From Apostichopus japonicus (taxonomy: Eukaryota; Echinodermata; Holothuroidea; Aspidochirotida; Stichopodidae), in the NCBI RefSeq assembly GCF_037975245.1, contig NC_092576.1, positions 23,853,111-23,917,110 on the forward strand: a DNA stretch of 64,000 bases, read 5' to 3'. The notes beneath the pieces were generated by a model that was given only the letters and a program-made list of their open reading frames with translations, was not told where the DNA came from and did no database searches. Position 1 is the stretch's first letter, and each line of letters opens with the position of its first letter. The translations under genes and the position numbers were made by a program. Shown piece by piece: positions 10,608-23,457 of the stretch.

Positions 10608-12239
10608 GCATCATGTTTGATCTCTAGAGTAGGGCAAAATATGTCACCAAAAACAGAACTAGTATTGTTCGATATAGGTGACAAACGCCTACAGTGGAAT
10701 TACGATCTTCCTTACCGGTTTCGAACCTCTGGACATACAATCAGCGTCCATAGCCTAGTGGTTAGGGTGTCCGCGTACAGAGCGGGAGGCCCGTGGTTCG
10801 AATCCCGGTGGAGGCTGAAAGTTTTTTCACTGTTCTTGATTTTCCAACTCATTACGATTTTCATTTATATATATTCATTTGCCTTTGTCGTTTACCTCCA
10901 TTGCATTAACATAAAGTCTGTTCAAAGTATCTCTTTCGAGATCCGGCTTTAGGAATCACAAATGATTTTCGAGTTGGATAGCATCATGTTTGATCTCTAG
11001 AGTAGGGCAAAATATGTCACCAAAACAGAACTAGTATTGTTCGATATAGGTGACAAACGCCTACAGTGGAATTACGATCTTCCTTACCGGTTTCGAACCT
11101 CTGGACATACAATCAGCGTCCATAGCCTAGTGGTTAGGGTGTCCGCGTACAGAGCGGGAGGCCCGTGGTTCGAATCCCGGTGGAGGCTGAAAGTTTTTTC
11201 ACTGTTCTTGATTTTCCAACTCATTACGATTTTCATTTATATATATTCATTTGCCTTTGTCGTTTACCTCCATTGCATTAACATAAAGTCTGTTCAAAGT
11301 ATCTCTTTCGAGATCCGGCTTTAGGAATCACAAATGATTTTCGAGTTGGATAGCATCATGTTTGATCTCTAGAGTAGGGCAAAATATGTCACCAAAACAG
11401 AACTAGTATTGTTCGATATAGGTGACAAACGCCTACAGTGGAATTACGATCTTCCTTACCGGTTTCGAACCTCTGGACATACAATCAGCGTCCATAGCCT
11501 AGTGGTTAGGGTGTCCGCGTACAGAGCGGGAGGCCCGTGGTTCGAATCCCGGTGGAGGCTGAAAGTTTTTTCACTGTTCTTGATTTTCCAACTCATTACG
11601 ATTTTCATTTATATATATTCATTTGCCTTTGTCGTTTACCTCCATTGCATTAACATAAAGTCTGTTCAAAGTATCTCTTTCGAGATCCGGCTTTAGGAAT
11701 CACAAATGATTTTCGAGTTGGATAGCATCATGTTTGATCTCTAGAGTAGGGCAAAATATGTCACCAAAACAGAACTAGTATTGTTCGATATAGGTGACAA
11801 ACGCCTACAGTGGAATTACGATCTTCCTTACCGGTTTCGAACCTCTGGACATACAATCAGCGTCCATAGCCTAGTGGTTAGGGTGTCCGCGTACAGAGCG
11901 GGAGGCCCGTGGTTCGAATCCCGGTGGAGGCTGAAAGTTTTTTCACTGTTCTTGATTTTCCAACTCATTACGATTTTCATTTATATATATTCATTTGCCT
12001 TTGTCGTTTACCTCCATTGCATTAACATAAAGTCTGTTCAAAGTATCTCTTTCGAGATCCGGCTTTAGGAATCACAAATGATTTTCGAGTTGGATAGCAT
12101 CATGTTTGATCTCTAGAGTAGGGCAAAATATGTCACCAAAAACAGAACTAGTATTGTTCGATATTTCTTGATTTTCCAACTCATTACGATTTTCATCTAT
12201 ATATATTCATTTGCCTTTGTCGTTTACCTCCATTGCATT

Positions 12240-12250
<11 letters not shown>
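10608..12250 (+). repeat. Tandem array of a 372-bp unit containing a tRNA-like sequence
   Basis: Units start (GCATCATGTTTGATCTCTAG) at 10608, 10981, 11353, 11725 and 12097, i.e. 373, 372, 372 and 372 bp apart. The first four are near-identical; the fifth has an internal deletion and merges into (TA)n. Each complete unit carries a tRNA-like head at 10744-10815, 11116-11187, 11488-11559 and 11860-11931: A box TAGCCTAGTGGTTAGG, B box GGTTCGAATCC, 6/7 acceptor pairing, and an anticodon-type stem CCGC/GCGG with a 7-nt loop. Identical 95-residue frames in each unit are a by-product of the repetition. Confidence 0.95.
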
Positions 12251-12294
<44 letters not shown>

Positions 12295-12305
12295 GTATAT
12301 GTATG

Positions 12306-12360
<55 letters not shown>
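12243..12360. repeat. (TA)n microsatellite at the edge of the right arm
   Basis: About 118 bp of TA with a few TG/TT changes. It joins the truncated tRNA-unit array to the hAT copy, and marks where the inverted duplication stops. Confidence 0.95.
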
Positions 12361-12364
<4 letters not shown>

Positions 12365-13443
12365 TGGCGCGTGTGTGCATGGACGCCTTAAACAATTGTA
12401 AAATTGTGCTATGAAACCAATTGTGGCTGGTCTTGAACTCGACCCAGTCGTCGGGGAACATGACGCATTTCGGTATTAGCCCAGGATCTATTTGCGATTT
12501 GCACTAGACATATGTCCTTCGATGCAACACTGTCATCCATAGATAAAATGTTATACAACGCGAACTGAATGCTAATTGTTATCCCACCCCTAGTACCGTA
12601 ACTCATACAATGAATCTAGAAATAAAAAAATAAAATTCCGCATGCGATTTGAGAATTGAGCACATTTCTTGCTAATATCATATAGTGGATCCAAAGGTGT
12701 ATCATTGCCGGCGTGGGGGGGGGGGGGGGGGGGGGAGGCGCGCACACATCACTTCTTGAGATTGTTCCCACCTGCATGAAAACGCGCGCCCCACAACCCT
12801 ACGCCCACCCCTCTAATCGCTTCCCGATGAGGTACGAAACCAGACCCATCGTATACAAAAGTCTACTTGGATTATTTGTCCCCTGATTTTTTCTGCAGAT
12901 GCCCATGCATTTACCCAAACTGAATTTCTAAGACATGAGATCTAAACCTTAAGGAGGTTTGGGAGCATCATTGGGTCTGGGAAGTGCTATTTCCGGTGAT
13001 CTGGGAGGTATATTTGCCAAAAATTTCTTTTACGCTACGCGCGAACCCATGGTCGCGCTCCGCTTAGATAGTATCAGAGAACAGACACGCGTCCCCACCG
13101 TTATCCAAGACTGATCTGCGTCCATGCACCAATAAATTAACTGTGTCTAAATTTTCGAAATTTCCCTGACCAACATTCCTAAACAACTTCCATCTTCTCG
13201 TGCAATTTTGACCGGTCTGTTAGGGGTTGAAGGAGGTTTTTCTTTATTGGCTGTCCATAGATAAAATTTTGTGCAACATTATGGGTATGTTTTGAAGTGA
13301 ATTTATTTCACGAGAAGTGTGAATTTTCAAATTCTGAACAAATAATGGGCTTAAAACCTTGAAAAGTATGGTTGACGGGTATTGTGGGCCGCGACGTAGA
13401 ATCACCTACAAAAGCAATGATCCACAGGAGATGCGATGAGGTC
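12361..13443. mobile_element. hAT-type element fragment, right arm
   Basis: Inverse copy of about 8085-9140. The arm lacks the terminus: about 380 bp corresponding to 7695-8075 (end of the tRNA-like head plus the hAT terminus) are missing, and the other side is cut at (TA)n. It contains a G run at 12714-12736. Confidence 0.8.
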
Positions 13444-13856
13444 GAACATGAACACTGTTCTGGAGTTTCCAACTTACTAAGATTTCAATTATATATATAT
13501 ATTAATTTGCCTTTGTCTTTTACCTCCATTTCATTAACAAAAGTATGTTCAAAGTATCTCTTTTGAGATCGGGCTTTAGAAATCACTAATGATTTCGAGT
13601 TGGTTAGAATCATGTTTGATCTCTAGAGTAAGGCAAATATGTCACTAAAACAGAACTAGTATTGTTTGATACAGGTGACAAACGCCTAAAGTGAAATGAC
13701 GACCTTCGTTACCAGTTTCGAACCTCGGGACATACAGTCAGCGTCCATAGCCTAGTGGTTAGGGTGTCCGCTATAAAGCTGGAGCCCCGGGTTCGAATCC
13801 CGGTGGAGGCTGGAAGTTGTTCATTGTTCTGGATTTTCCAACTCAATACGATTTCA

Positions 13857-13860
<4 letters not shown>
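13444..13860 (+). mobile_element. tRNA-derived repeat unit, right arm (uninterrupted)
   Basis: Same unit as the array at 10608, more diverged. The tRNA-like head is 13741-13810, with B box GGGTTCGAATCCCGG. It gives the empty-site sequence for the TA-flanked 5-kb insertion. Confidence 0.8.
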
Positions 13861-13893
<33 letters not shown>

Positions 13894-13894
13894 G

Positions 13895-13927
<33 letters not shown>

Positions 13928-14022
13928 GGATCCTACCTTAGGTCGACATACATAGCTTAGGTACATATCATGAGTATATATATATATATCATGAGTATAT
14001 ATATATATATATATCATGAGTA

Positions 14023-14096
<74 letters not shown>
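13861..14096. repeat. (CA)n then interrupted (TA)n microsatellites
   Basis: CA tract 13861-13905, followed by TA tracts with ATCATGAGTATATA spacers up to the Penelope-like fragment. Confidence 0.95.
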
Positions 14097-14097
<1 letters not shown>

Positions 14098-14600
14098 CAT
14101 TGGTTACTGAATTCAACCCTCGTCTCCCACCACTGGCTAATATTTCAGAAGAACTTTCACCTACTTTGGAGCACCAAACGCCTGAACTAGCTGTCATCGA
14201 ATTTAAAAGACCCAGTAACCTACGGGGCATTTTAGTTCGGGCATTCAGTCAGGATGATACCCCATTAGGGGAAAACAAAGCAGAAACTACAGGATCATCG
14301 CCCTGTACACAAAATTTGCAAAACGTGCTAACTTGTCGATTCGACTGGGGCCTTCCAGAGCAACGAAACCAAACGCACGTTCCAAATTCGGCATAAAATA
14401 AACTGCCTCTCCAAAAATGTCATTTACCTCATCTACTGCAATATTTGCAACTTACAATACATTGGAGAATCAAAAAACTTTCTAAGAATAAGAATGACAC
14501 AACATAGGTCGGCGATCAAAACAATAATCCGATTTTCCAAAACTTCTGCTAAATCCAGCAGAAATCAGTAAGTCGCTTTGACTTCACAACCATGCCGACA
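14097..14600 (+). mobile_element. Penelope-like element C-terminal (GIY-YIG) fragment, right arm
   Basis: The frame gives VTEFNPRLPPLANISEELSP, FKRPSNLRGILVRAF and, after a frame change, VIYLIYCNICNLQYIGESKN with FLRIRMTQHRSAIK: the cysteine pair, YIGE and R/H signature of Penelope-like GIY-YIG endonucleases. 5'-truncated at the (TA)n tract. Confidence 0.8.
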
Positions 14601-16890
14601 CTCTTCTCTATGAAATAGTTTCAACTCCTGCTACTCCTTGTCACTGACCCCTTTAGTGGCAAACAAGAATTACTTGATTTAATAATTACCAATAATAGAA
14701 AAAAAAACTTCATGAACTTCAAATAATTGACAACATAAACTATAGTGATCACCATATCTTCTTTTGCGAGCTGAACTTATCCACCCATAATAACACAAGA
14801 AACTACTTCCGTTCTCCCCAAAACACTAGCTGGGTTAATTTTGAAAATGATGTAGAAAAAGATATTAATGACCTCCGAATGAAACAATTCCAAAGTACAT
14901 AATTTAAACAAATTGATACAACATCCTAAACCTTCTTAAAAATTATATTAAATGACTATAATAAAAACTGCCCCCTAAAAGTAAGCGTTAATAATAACAA
15001 GTCCCTTGTAAATGAAATCTTTAATTTAATCAAGGCCAGGTGAAACTGAGAAGGGAATTCCAATAAATTAGTTTTTTTTATTAAAAACTAAAATAACAGA
15101 ATCAAAAATGAAATTAACAACAAAATTTAAATACAAAGGATATTACGCATTGAAAAAAAGAGTATACTAACATCGTAATACTGTTTTTAAACCAACATAA
15201 AACCCAAACCTAGGAATCCGCATGAATTATTTAATTGATAAAAGAGGAACAAAATTCAAAACCCCAAAGAACTAATTAAACTCTTCGCAACTACCTTTGA
15301 AAATTCTTTTCTGTCACGACTGACCCTAATTGCAATAACCTCTTTGAAGAAGAAATAGACAAATGTGTCCAAAGAAACGCCAATAACCTTCCCCCTCCAT
15401 CAATGGGACTTTAGATGACCAGAACCCCTTACCAAACCAATTAACCATAAGGAATGAAAAATTAATAATTAATTAATTAATAAACTTTAAAAAATACTTC
15501 CTCTCCTAGGAAAGATAGGGTAATGTACATAATGCTAACAAAAACTGCACAGATAACTTTATAAAACTAACTCTACATCTCTTTAACGAGACACTCGGAA
15601 CAGACTATTTTCAAAGCCATGGTAACCTGCGCTTACAATACTGTTAGTTAAATCAAACAAAACCCGAACAAAAACAGACAACTACAGAACTATAAGCCTA
15701 CTTTCAGCAATCGGAAAAATATTCGGAAAAAAGTAACGGATAACAGAATAATAACCCACCTAGAAAGCAATAACCTCTTTAATACCTCCCAATCCGGTTT
15801 CAGGACAAATACATCTACATTAAACCTCATTGCAGGATTAACTGAAGGAATTAAAATAGGATTTAAAAGTAAAACGGCAGTCTTCCTTGATGCACAAAAG
15901 GCATTCGATAAAACCTGGCATAAAGGTCTTACATACAAATGATTCAAATATAACCTCCCAGTAAATATCCCCAGGCTCCTTTCTTTTTATTTAACTAACC
16001 GGTTTATGCAAATTACGTACAATTCCATCTATTCTGATCCTTTCATTCTAGAAGCTGGCACTCCCTAAGGCTCATTACAAAGTCCTCTACTCCACTCTTT
16101 ATACGTAAACGACCTACCCACCAATAAAGTCAGTACTACCAAAACTAGCCAATTTGTTAACAAAATAGCCATCTGAAACACTCTTCAAACAGTCAAAAAT
16201 GCGATAAATTATGTACAAAATTCAATTTATATATTAGAAGAGTGGTGTTACTAATGGGGAATGAAAATAAACCCAATTAAGAATAAATTCATAATTTTCG
16301 AATACCTGTTTAGTAGAAACAAAATAAAAACCAAGACAATCAACCTCTTTAATAATACAATAACTAATAGCACAGAAGCTATTTTCCTAGGCGTAAAAAT
16401 TAATATAGAACTAAAATATAAAACTCATATAAGTAAAGTTGCGGGGATAGCATGGACAACCCTTAAGACCCTAAGAACATTTAGTAATACAAACATATTA
16501 AGAGCCGAACTCTCCTCAAAATCTATCATGCCAAAATCAAACCTAATCTTTTGTATGGTAGTTTCGCCTTTATTAGCTCTCCAAATATTAAAAAAAAAAT
16601 AGATAGCATACATAATTCTGCCTACCATATCTGCCTCAAAACCCCAAGGTTTACTTTCAATAAACAACTCTACGAAATTGGCAAAACATCCAGCATCATT
16701 ATAACTGTTAAACACTTTAACACCAAACTTCTCAAAAATAACTTAATACATGACCATCTAATAAAAAATCTGCTCCTTGATTATATAATTTCTACTACCC
16801 ATTCTAAGCAAACAGAACCAGAAGTACCATGGATATCCTCAAGTTTTAACTCGTGGAGAAAGCCTCGGCCTTAGCAGAGGGGGGATTGGG
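14601..16890 (+). mobile_element. Jockey-like LINE, degenerate (endonuclease end plus reverse transcriptase)
   Basis: Pieces in order: APE-type endonuclease end (IDNINYSDHHIFFCELNLS), then NYRTISLLSAIGKIFGKK with the Y encoded across a frame change, HLESNNLFNTSQSGFRTN, FLDAQKAFDKTWHKGLTYK, YLTNRFMQ, and LGVKINIELKYKTHISKV in the open frame 16261-16602. The catalytic Y/FADD box has decayed (a QFVNKIAI-like remnant). Many stops and frameshifts. The 5' part (ORF1, most of the endonuclease) is absent. Confidence 0.8.
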
Positions 16891-17310
16891 GACTGGTGAC
16901 CCCTAAACCCTATAGAAAAACTAGGAAACCGGTGGCCAGGGTGCTTGTGAGCTATACAGCACAGCCACCGGGAGGATTCTGAATGCTCCTAATCTTAAAA
17001 GTACTCCAGCCAGTGCAGGGGCAGCCTTCCACTTCCGCCTGCCCACAAATTCTCTTATTATTACTTCTAAAAACAAAAATGAAAAAAAAAACGTCTTCAA
17101 CACAAAATCATTCCTGTCTACTCTACTTAGCATTCTTTAAAGTTCTATAGTTAATTTCCCAAATTCTGCAGGAGCTGGTCTCCGCCAAGTTTGATCAGAA
17201 TACACACATTTTTCACGACGACTCCTTGTCACTTTCGGTGATCACGCACTGACGAAGGGTTAGTTTTGCTCGAGAGCTCTGCAAAAACCAAGTAAATAGT
17301 TTTTCCGCTA
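16891..17310 (+). other. Probable LINE or Penelope-like 3' untranslated region
   Basis: Non-coding sequence downstream of the LINE remnant. It contains an A-rich stretch near 17070 and CTGACGAAGGGTTAGTTTTG at 17251, a type of sequence seen near 3' ends of Penelope-like and LINE elements. The element's end was not located. Confidence 0.35.
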
Positions 17311-20300
17311 TTCCTTTCTGGTTCTATAATGGTATGCTAATAGTTTGATCGATAACTTTGAGCTGCTTGGTCTAAAACTTTCTTCTCTTGTTCAAAAAAT
17401 AAAGAGCTTTCCATGCTACTTGGATGCATGTGCTTCATATATACAACTCGCTGATTTATGTCAGAGTTTGCTGATCTCACATTTCATCGTCTTAAACATT
17501 CAATTAAACTGTGTTTTCATATCATGGCACCTACACAATACTGTGGATTATGCTCGAATCCGTCGGTATCTCTCCTAACGGTTACGGCTGCTTGCATCTT
17601 CTTGGTATCGTTGTCCTCCACCGTCCATTCTCCGAACAAGTTTTTATAAAAAAGGAGAGTGATTGCAGATGCGTCTTGTCGGTGGTTCCCTTTGTTTGAA
17701 CCTGTAGGCACGATACATTCTTTTTCCAGAACATGGCCTCTCACCACGCATTTATTTACCCAATTTTATTTCATTATATTCAAGAAGTCGTTTACCCTAT
17801 CAACTTCCTTACCCATCACAGTCTTGAGGAAACCAGTTATTAATAAAGCCGTTATTCTTGCAGTTCTGTCGAGTGGTCAGAGGGGAAACCAAAATTACTC
17901 CCAAGTACTGATAAAACTTCAAAAAAGCAATAAGTCCTATCAACAATTTGAGCACGTATTTTTGCTATTTGGGTAAAACTGAGTACTAAAAATGCACTCT
18001 GAAATTCTTATTTAGACTATTGACGCATACGCCAATCAAAGAGCATCATTGTCACAAGTTGTATGGAAATTTAAATCTCCCGTAGGTTGACTATTAAAAG
18101 TTGATGGCTTGTTAAACTCTCCGTAGTTATAGATGTACAAGGTAATGTATTACAATATGTTATGTACACAAAGTAGGGCCACGTAGATATAACATAACTT
18201 CAATAGGGACATGCTTGACGATGAAATAACTTGCTTGTATCTGAATTTCAAAGTTGAATAAGTTGTATAGAAACACATGTTGGAGGCATGGTATCAATTT
18301 CAGTGAATAACTGTTGGTGTTCATTTGAAAGGAAAAACCATGTTTGGTTGTCAGCAGTTGTCATACAGACTTCTTGACTGTGTATAGTTTTCTATCTACT
18401 TTATTATAGTTATGCTTCCAACGCTATTTCGTTGAGCAAGTGGCGTCATTGAATTGGGGAATAGGTTACAAGGTCTAGAATGAGTAATTTACACTAGTGT
18501 TGTCAGTACATCCTCTATGCCAGTCCTACCGTCTGTTTTCTGAGGATATTGGTTTCCATTTGAAATGGTAAGATTTCTATTTGTAAATGTAATTTCTAGA
18601 ACGACTCGCAGTGGATAATTTTCTAGTATTGGTAATAATGATTATTGTTGGTTGTGACATTAAGTAAATTAGGGGTGTCGAAACTTGTTCGAAGTATATT
18701 CAAACATATTGAAATGTTTTGAAAGAAACGTAAGGTAATGCAATGTTAATGGGTGGGACAAGTTATTTAGTGAAGCGTTATGAGTTGTTAATTGATTTGA
18801 TAAAATATATATGGAGGATTCATTAATGTTGGCGTATCATTAGTTGGTTAACTAATTATGTGTATTTCATGAATAAGTTATATGAAATGCGTGTATATTG
18901 TTTATTTTAGAAAGTGTTGATTTCTGGCAAATTCACTTAAGTTTGATAACTTAATTTTCAGGCAAGCAGCCTGGGTTCCTAGCCAATTGAGACCAAAGAG
19001 CAGTGAGGGCTCCTAGATAATAGACCCCACATGCAGTTAAGGCTACTAATATGTATCCAGTCCCTGGTAGGACTCATAGACAACAAAACCTACACCAAGT
19101 CAGACCCAGTGATCCCAACTGAACCGGGCAAGTAAACTGCTCTGTTGTGAATGTGTGGATCCTGGTCACTCCAGAAGTTTTCTTCCGGAAGTGAATACCG
19201 TATAATTACTGCAATTGGTCTGCTAAGCCGACAGGTTTGTCCCACACGGTCTCTGGAGGTTTGGGCAGATTTTAGCTTCTTCAACAGTACACTATAGTAA
19301 TTTGTGCAAAGCTGACATTAACATTGTAATAACAGTTAACATCACGTTGTTACGATTATTGAATGACCTTATTAGCTGAACCTAAATCCAAGTATTTTAT
19401 CATTAAGTAATGGAAGTAATGATGTTGCTATAATTTTATAAATCCAAAATTATTATTGATCATTAAATTCGTCATTGCAATATCTAATAATTGTTCTTTT
19501 GTTTAATTGTTGCATCTTTCATTGTACAGGCGTAAACACCCTAGTATTCAGGAAATTCAACGGACCCAAAATTGTCACAGGAGTTATCTCTGACAATTAT
19601 TACTGTCACATAATGATCACACCAACGAACTCATAACCAGTTAACACAGGCTTCACGTTCGAAAAAGTTATGTAAGATGTTATTGCATAAAGTAAGTTCA
19701 TTTGTCAGCCCAGCTTTACAAAGCTGATAGACGCGTTGCTATTATACAATTATTCAACCAAGGGGGGGGGGGTATCTGTCAGTATTACATTTGATAAAGA
19801 TGAAATCACTTTTCAAAGTTTCGCTCTTGGAGCATGGATCATGTAACAACATGCATAGGCACTAGCTAATACTACTTTCGCGAAGATGTTGAAGCTAGTC
19901 GATTCATTAGGGCTTGTCGCATTTACTGGCATTCGTACTTAGTATTTGACAAAATTAAGTAATATCGCGATTCGTCTTGTAGCCATCTGGCTGCGGCCAA
20001 AACATCATACTAGACTTGACCCTCATATTAGGTTGTGTTGACCCATTTCATTCAGTATCGTTTCTCACTCAATTATTGGGATTTTGTGGATGTTAAGCCG
20101 ACGTATAAGAAAGCCCTAATTGCCACCGAAAATAATTTATTATGATTAATTCGTGATAACGAGTTGTTAGTACGAATTATTATTTTGCTGTAATGAAGTA
20201 CTTGTTCACTATAATGAAATATTACTTGGTAAAGATGAGTTATTACGTCATAATGATGAAATATTAATTTTTTACAATTAATGTCTTATTAATAAATACC

Positions 20301-21974
20301 ACACATGAAGAATTTGTACATGCAAATAGATACAAAGTTTTATTTCATCATAACGAATTGTAATTTCTTAAAATTATATTGATTTGTTCATACAAATTAT
20401 TTGATTTAATGAAATACTAGTACGTTTATAACGAGACGTCACTTGGTATCGCTGAATTTACTTATTCATAATAAGGAATCATTAATTGTTTACAATGTTT
20501 AGTAAATTTGTAACAGCTAGTGGAATCACTATAGTTTAAATATGAATTATGCCTATGGTATTCCACGGTTACAATTTTAACATTTATGTTAAAATTCCTT
20601 TCTCAGAGTTACTGCAAATTCGGAGTTTTTAAAGGTCGGATAAGGTGTTACTTTTACACCCAATGCTCGTCATAAAGTATTTCCTCTCGCGCCAAAGAAG
20701 AAATGAAATGTAAACAGTACAGACTAGAAATTGATACCAATTACTTCCGATTAATATTATTAATAGAAAGTAACATTTACATCGGCTAGGATGTTAAACT
20801 AAGACTGTATAACTATAGCGTTGATAATCGGGAAGGTTTTATGTTACGTTTGATTATCCAACACGGAAACGAAGTTCTTTTAACTATATTAAACTAATGA
20901 CAGCATAACTTGTATACTCTTGCCTTTACAAATAGTAAAAAAAAAACATCATGGGGGTTAAACAAACTCGTACTAGCAATTTATGATTTTTTTATGGCAT
21001 TTTCTGTAGATGAAATAATACTAATGAAGTTGGATTACGAACGTCTGACTGTATAGAGCGATATAAAGGTGTTAGACTGTCACAGGCGGCACCAAACGTT
21101 TATAAAGCAGGAGGGATTGTAGTCTCGGGGTTGTTGAAATGCACCACATACAGGAAGAATCGTGGGAATCCTCCTCCATACAATTGTGACATGGACTGCT
21201 TTTAATAATACCTGTGGGTATATATCTATTTACAAACATGAATCACTCAGTCGCTATGCTCAGGTTGTCTGATCACACACGTTATTGTCAATGCGTTCCT
21301 GTTTCCTCAGTTATTCAGAAAGTAATAATTACTGGTGTTGACATGCATACCTGAGGTCACTGATTCATCACAGAAACAATCCATGCATGCTTAACTTAAA
21401 GAAAACATGATATAGACAAATAGTTTTGTTTATATGATGTAATGATGTTACTAAAATTGCAGTCAAACATTCGACTTCTACAGTGAGCTGTGAAAGACGT
21501 CATCATCTGAAAGGGCATAAGTCTCGATGGGAAGTTGGAATATCACGAATGTAATTCAAAACCTTTTCACAGAGTGGAACCAATCTGAAGTCTTTACCAC
21601 ACGTTCCAGTATTTGATTTTTTTTTCAAAAGCAAGTAAAATCCAAGAGGTTGCAAACAAGTCTTTATCTAGCCAAGCCAGCACTAGATTTGCTTCCTCTG
21701 AATTGTGACAAGTGAGTTTACATTCACAGAAGAATTGCCATCCTCAGACTAAATAACCACCACTGTCTCTGGTTGTATTCACAGCGAATTCTACTAACTG
21801 TTTGAATGTATGTATTTTAGATCCTCCTGCAAGCAGGAATTCGCGAAGAAGCCATCATTGGTTTACCAAAGCCGCAAGCTGACCGAAATCAGTCTCTTAG
21901 ATTCATATTTAACGTCGATAGTTTGAATTGTCAATTGTCAACAACTCTGTAACTGGACGACATACATTAATCTT
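17311..21974. other. No recognised gene
   Basis: AT-rich sequence. Frames of about 100 residues at 17345-17976 show no family resemblance. 20120-20480 is rich in TTATGA/GAAATATTA steps without a clear period. A non-repetitive stretch at 18955-19300 is less AT-rich but unassigned. Confidence 0.5.
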
Positions 21975-22040
21975 GGAGTGTCTCGAAATCTGGACCTTAT
22001 GATTGAAAGTCGCCGGCGTTAACCACTGAGCTAACACTCC
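21975..22040 (-). other. Degenerate tRNA-like sequence
   Basis: On the minus strand, acceptor halves GGAGTGT and ACACTCC pair 7/7. The A box reads TTAGCTCAGTGGTTAACGC, and a stem ACTTT/AAGGT carries a 7-nt loop. The T arm is shortened and its B box (AGATTTCGAGAC) is poor. A tRNA-derived relic or SINE head is more likely than a working tRNA gene. Confidence 0.4.
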
Positions 22041-23457
22041 TTGTTTCGAGGTTTTGAGACAACAGGACCTTCCTTTTGTGCCGTGGAAACAACCTCATCT
22101 TATGTATCCAGAAGTGACACTTTTGAAGGTATTTCACAATGTGGGAAGAGTACACACTATCTGCGTACATGTGCTTTGATAACGTTACATATTATATACA
22201 GTTATGATGCGTACCTGTATCACACAGTTCTTGCTGTCCTTTGTTTCCGTGTTGGCTGTGCATGAACGTTAAACACTGAGGTCGCGTCCAAATAATGACG
22301 TCACCATTGTGTCTGACTCGAGACCAAGTCATGATTTTGACACTAGTCAGCCATATTTTTTACTTTTGATTTGATTTTACTTGACGATAACTGACTCTTG
22401 ACTTGTCATGATAAGAATGGACTGTGACTTGACTTCTCGTGCGGATAAAATGTGTTGCGAGTTGGCTTGAACACATTCCAACAAATGTCAATTTGGTATT
22501 ATCTACAAACTTGGTATTGATATGAAGTCAACTGCCATTGATACCAACACGTCATCTGGTAACCGTTGACTTTACAAGAATTTGCAACTGAATGTATAAT
22601 TAATACTTTAGTGTTACAATGTTTTACTTTTTACTTCTTGAGTAGGATCTGTTTCGAAGAGTCATTGGTATGTGTCTTACTATTCTACATAAGGACTTGT
22701 CACTATTAGCACAAAAAAATACATCAAAGTATATCTTCTTTTGGGGACACGAGGTATAGGATATTGTAATAACTGTGATCAGTCAAGCTATAATAAATAT
22801 TGTATTGTAGTGTTTCATGATTTCACTGTCCTTGCCGAACAGAGTGACGTCAAAGTCGAAACCTGTTTTCATTATATTGTATTTACTTATGCTAATGATT
22901 CGTATAACATGAACGCCATTGAAATTTATCTTTGAATGAATGACTGTCACATATTCCTTTAAAATCCTCTTATGGGATTAGAAGCTTGTAAATTCTTCCT
23001 TTTATACCAGTACTACGTTTATTTAATTGTTATAACGGCACTACTGGGTCAGCAGTTAAGGAGTTTTTGACATTCTCAACAAGTCTATCATCTTTGTCCA
23101 TTGAGGTTGTGGGAGAATGGATTTTAAGATTGTATCTTTTGTATCTTCTATTGTACTGGGATTTAGGTTGTAATGTTTTGACCGTTATTAGGAATATAGG
23201 GAATCTTGTCTTCACTAAACGGTGTGCAAATTCAGTTCAGTTGTACTTCACCTCTCTGAGAGAGGACACGTATAAGTGTACACGGAGGTCACATTGACCA
23301 ATGGACCTAATGTTTGAAACCAGGTGTATGAAGAGTTTGAGTAAGTAAGCATTAATGCTAATCTAATAGATTCAATTAAGCCTGTTAGTTTCAGTTAAGG
23401 GTAGTTGGGGCGTATAAGACAGGGTTAAAAATATATTTATGAAAAGGTTAACAAAAA
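22041..23457. other. No recognised gene
   Basis: Unassigned sequence with short frames only. 22320-22460 has recurrent TTGACTTG steps. Confidence 0.5.

Noticed and set aside
10744-10815. Functional tRNA gene in the tandem units
   Set aside because: Acceptor stem has a mismatch, the loop would give an unlikely ACA anticodon, and the unit behaves as a repeat; treated as tRNA-derived.
11037-12068. Identical 95-residue frames repeated every 372 bp
   Set aside because: They cross the tRNA-like sequence and exist only because the unit is repeated.
13709-14230. 173-residue frame with polytyrosine/isoleucine
   Set aside because: Reads through (TA)n and (CA)n microsatellites.
17251-17285. Hammerhead ribozyme core (CTGACGA ... 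GAGAGC)
   Set aside because: The segment between the core parts does not form a convincing stem II and the GAAA is not intact.
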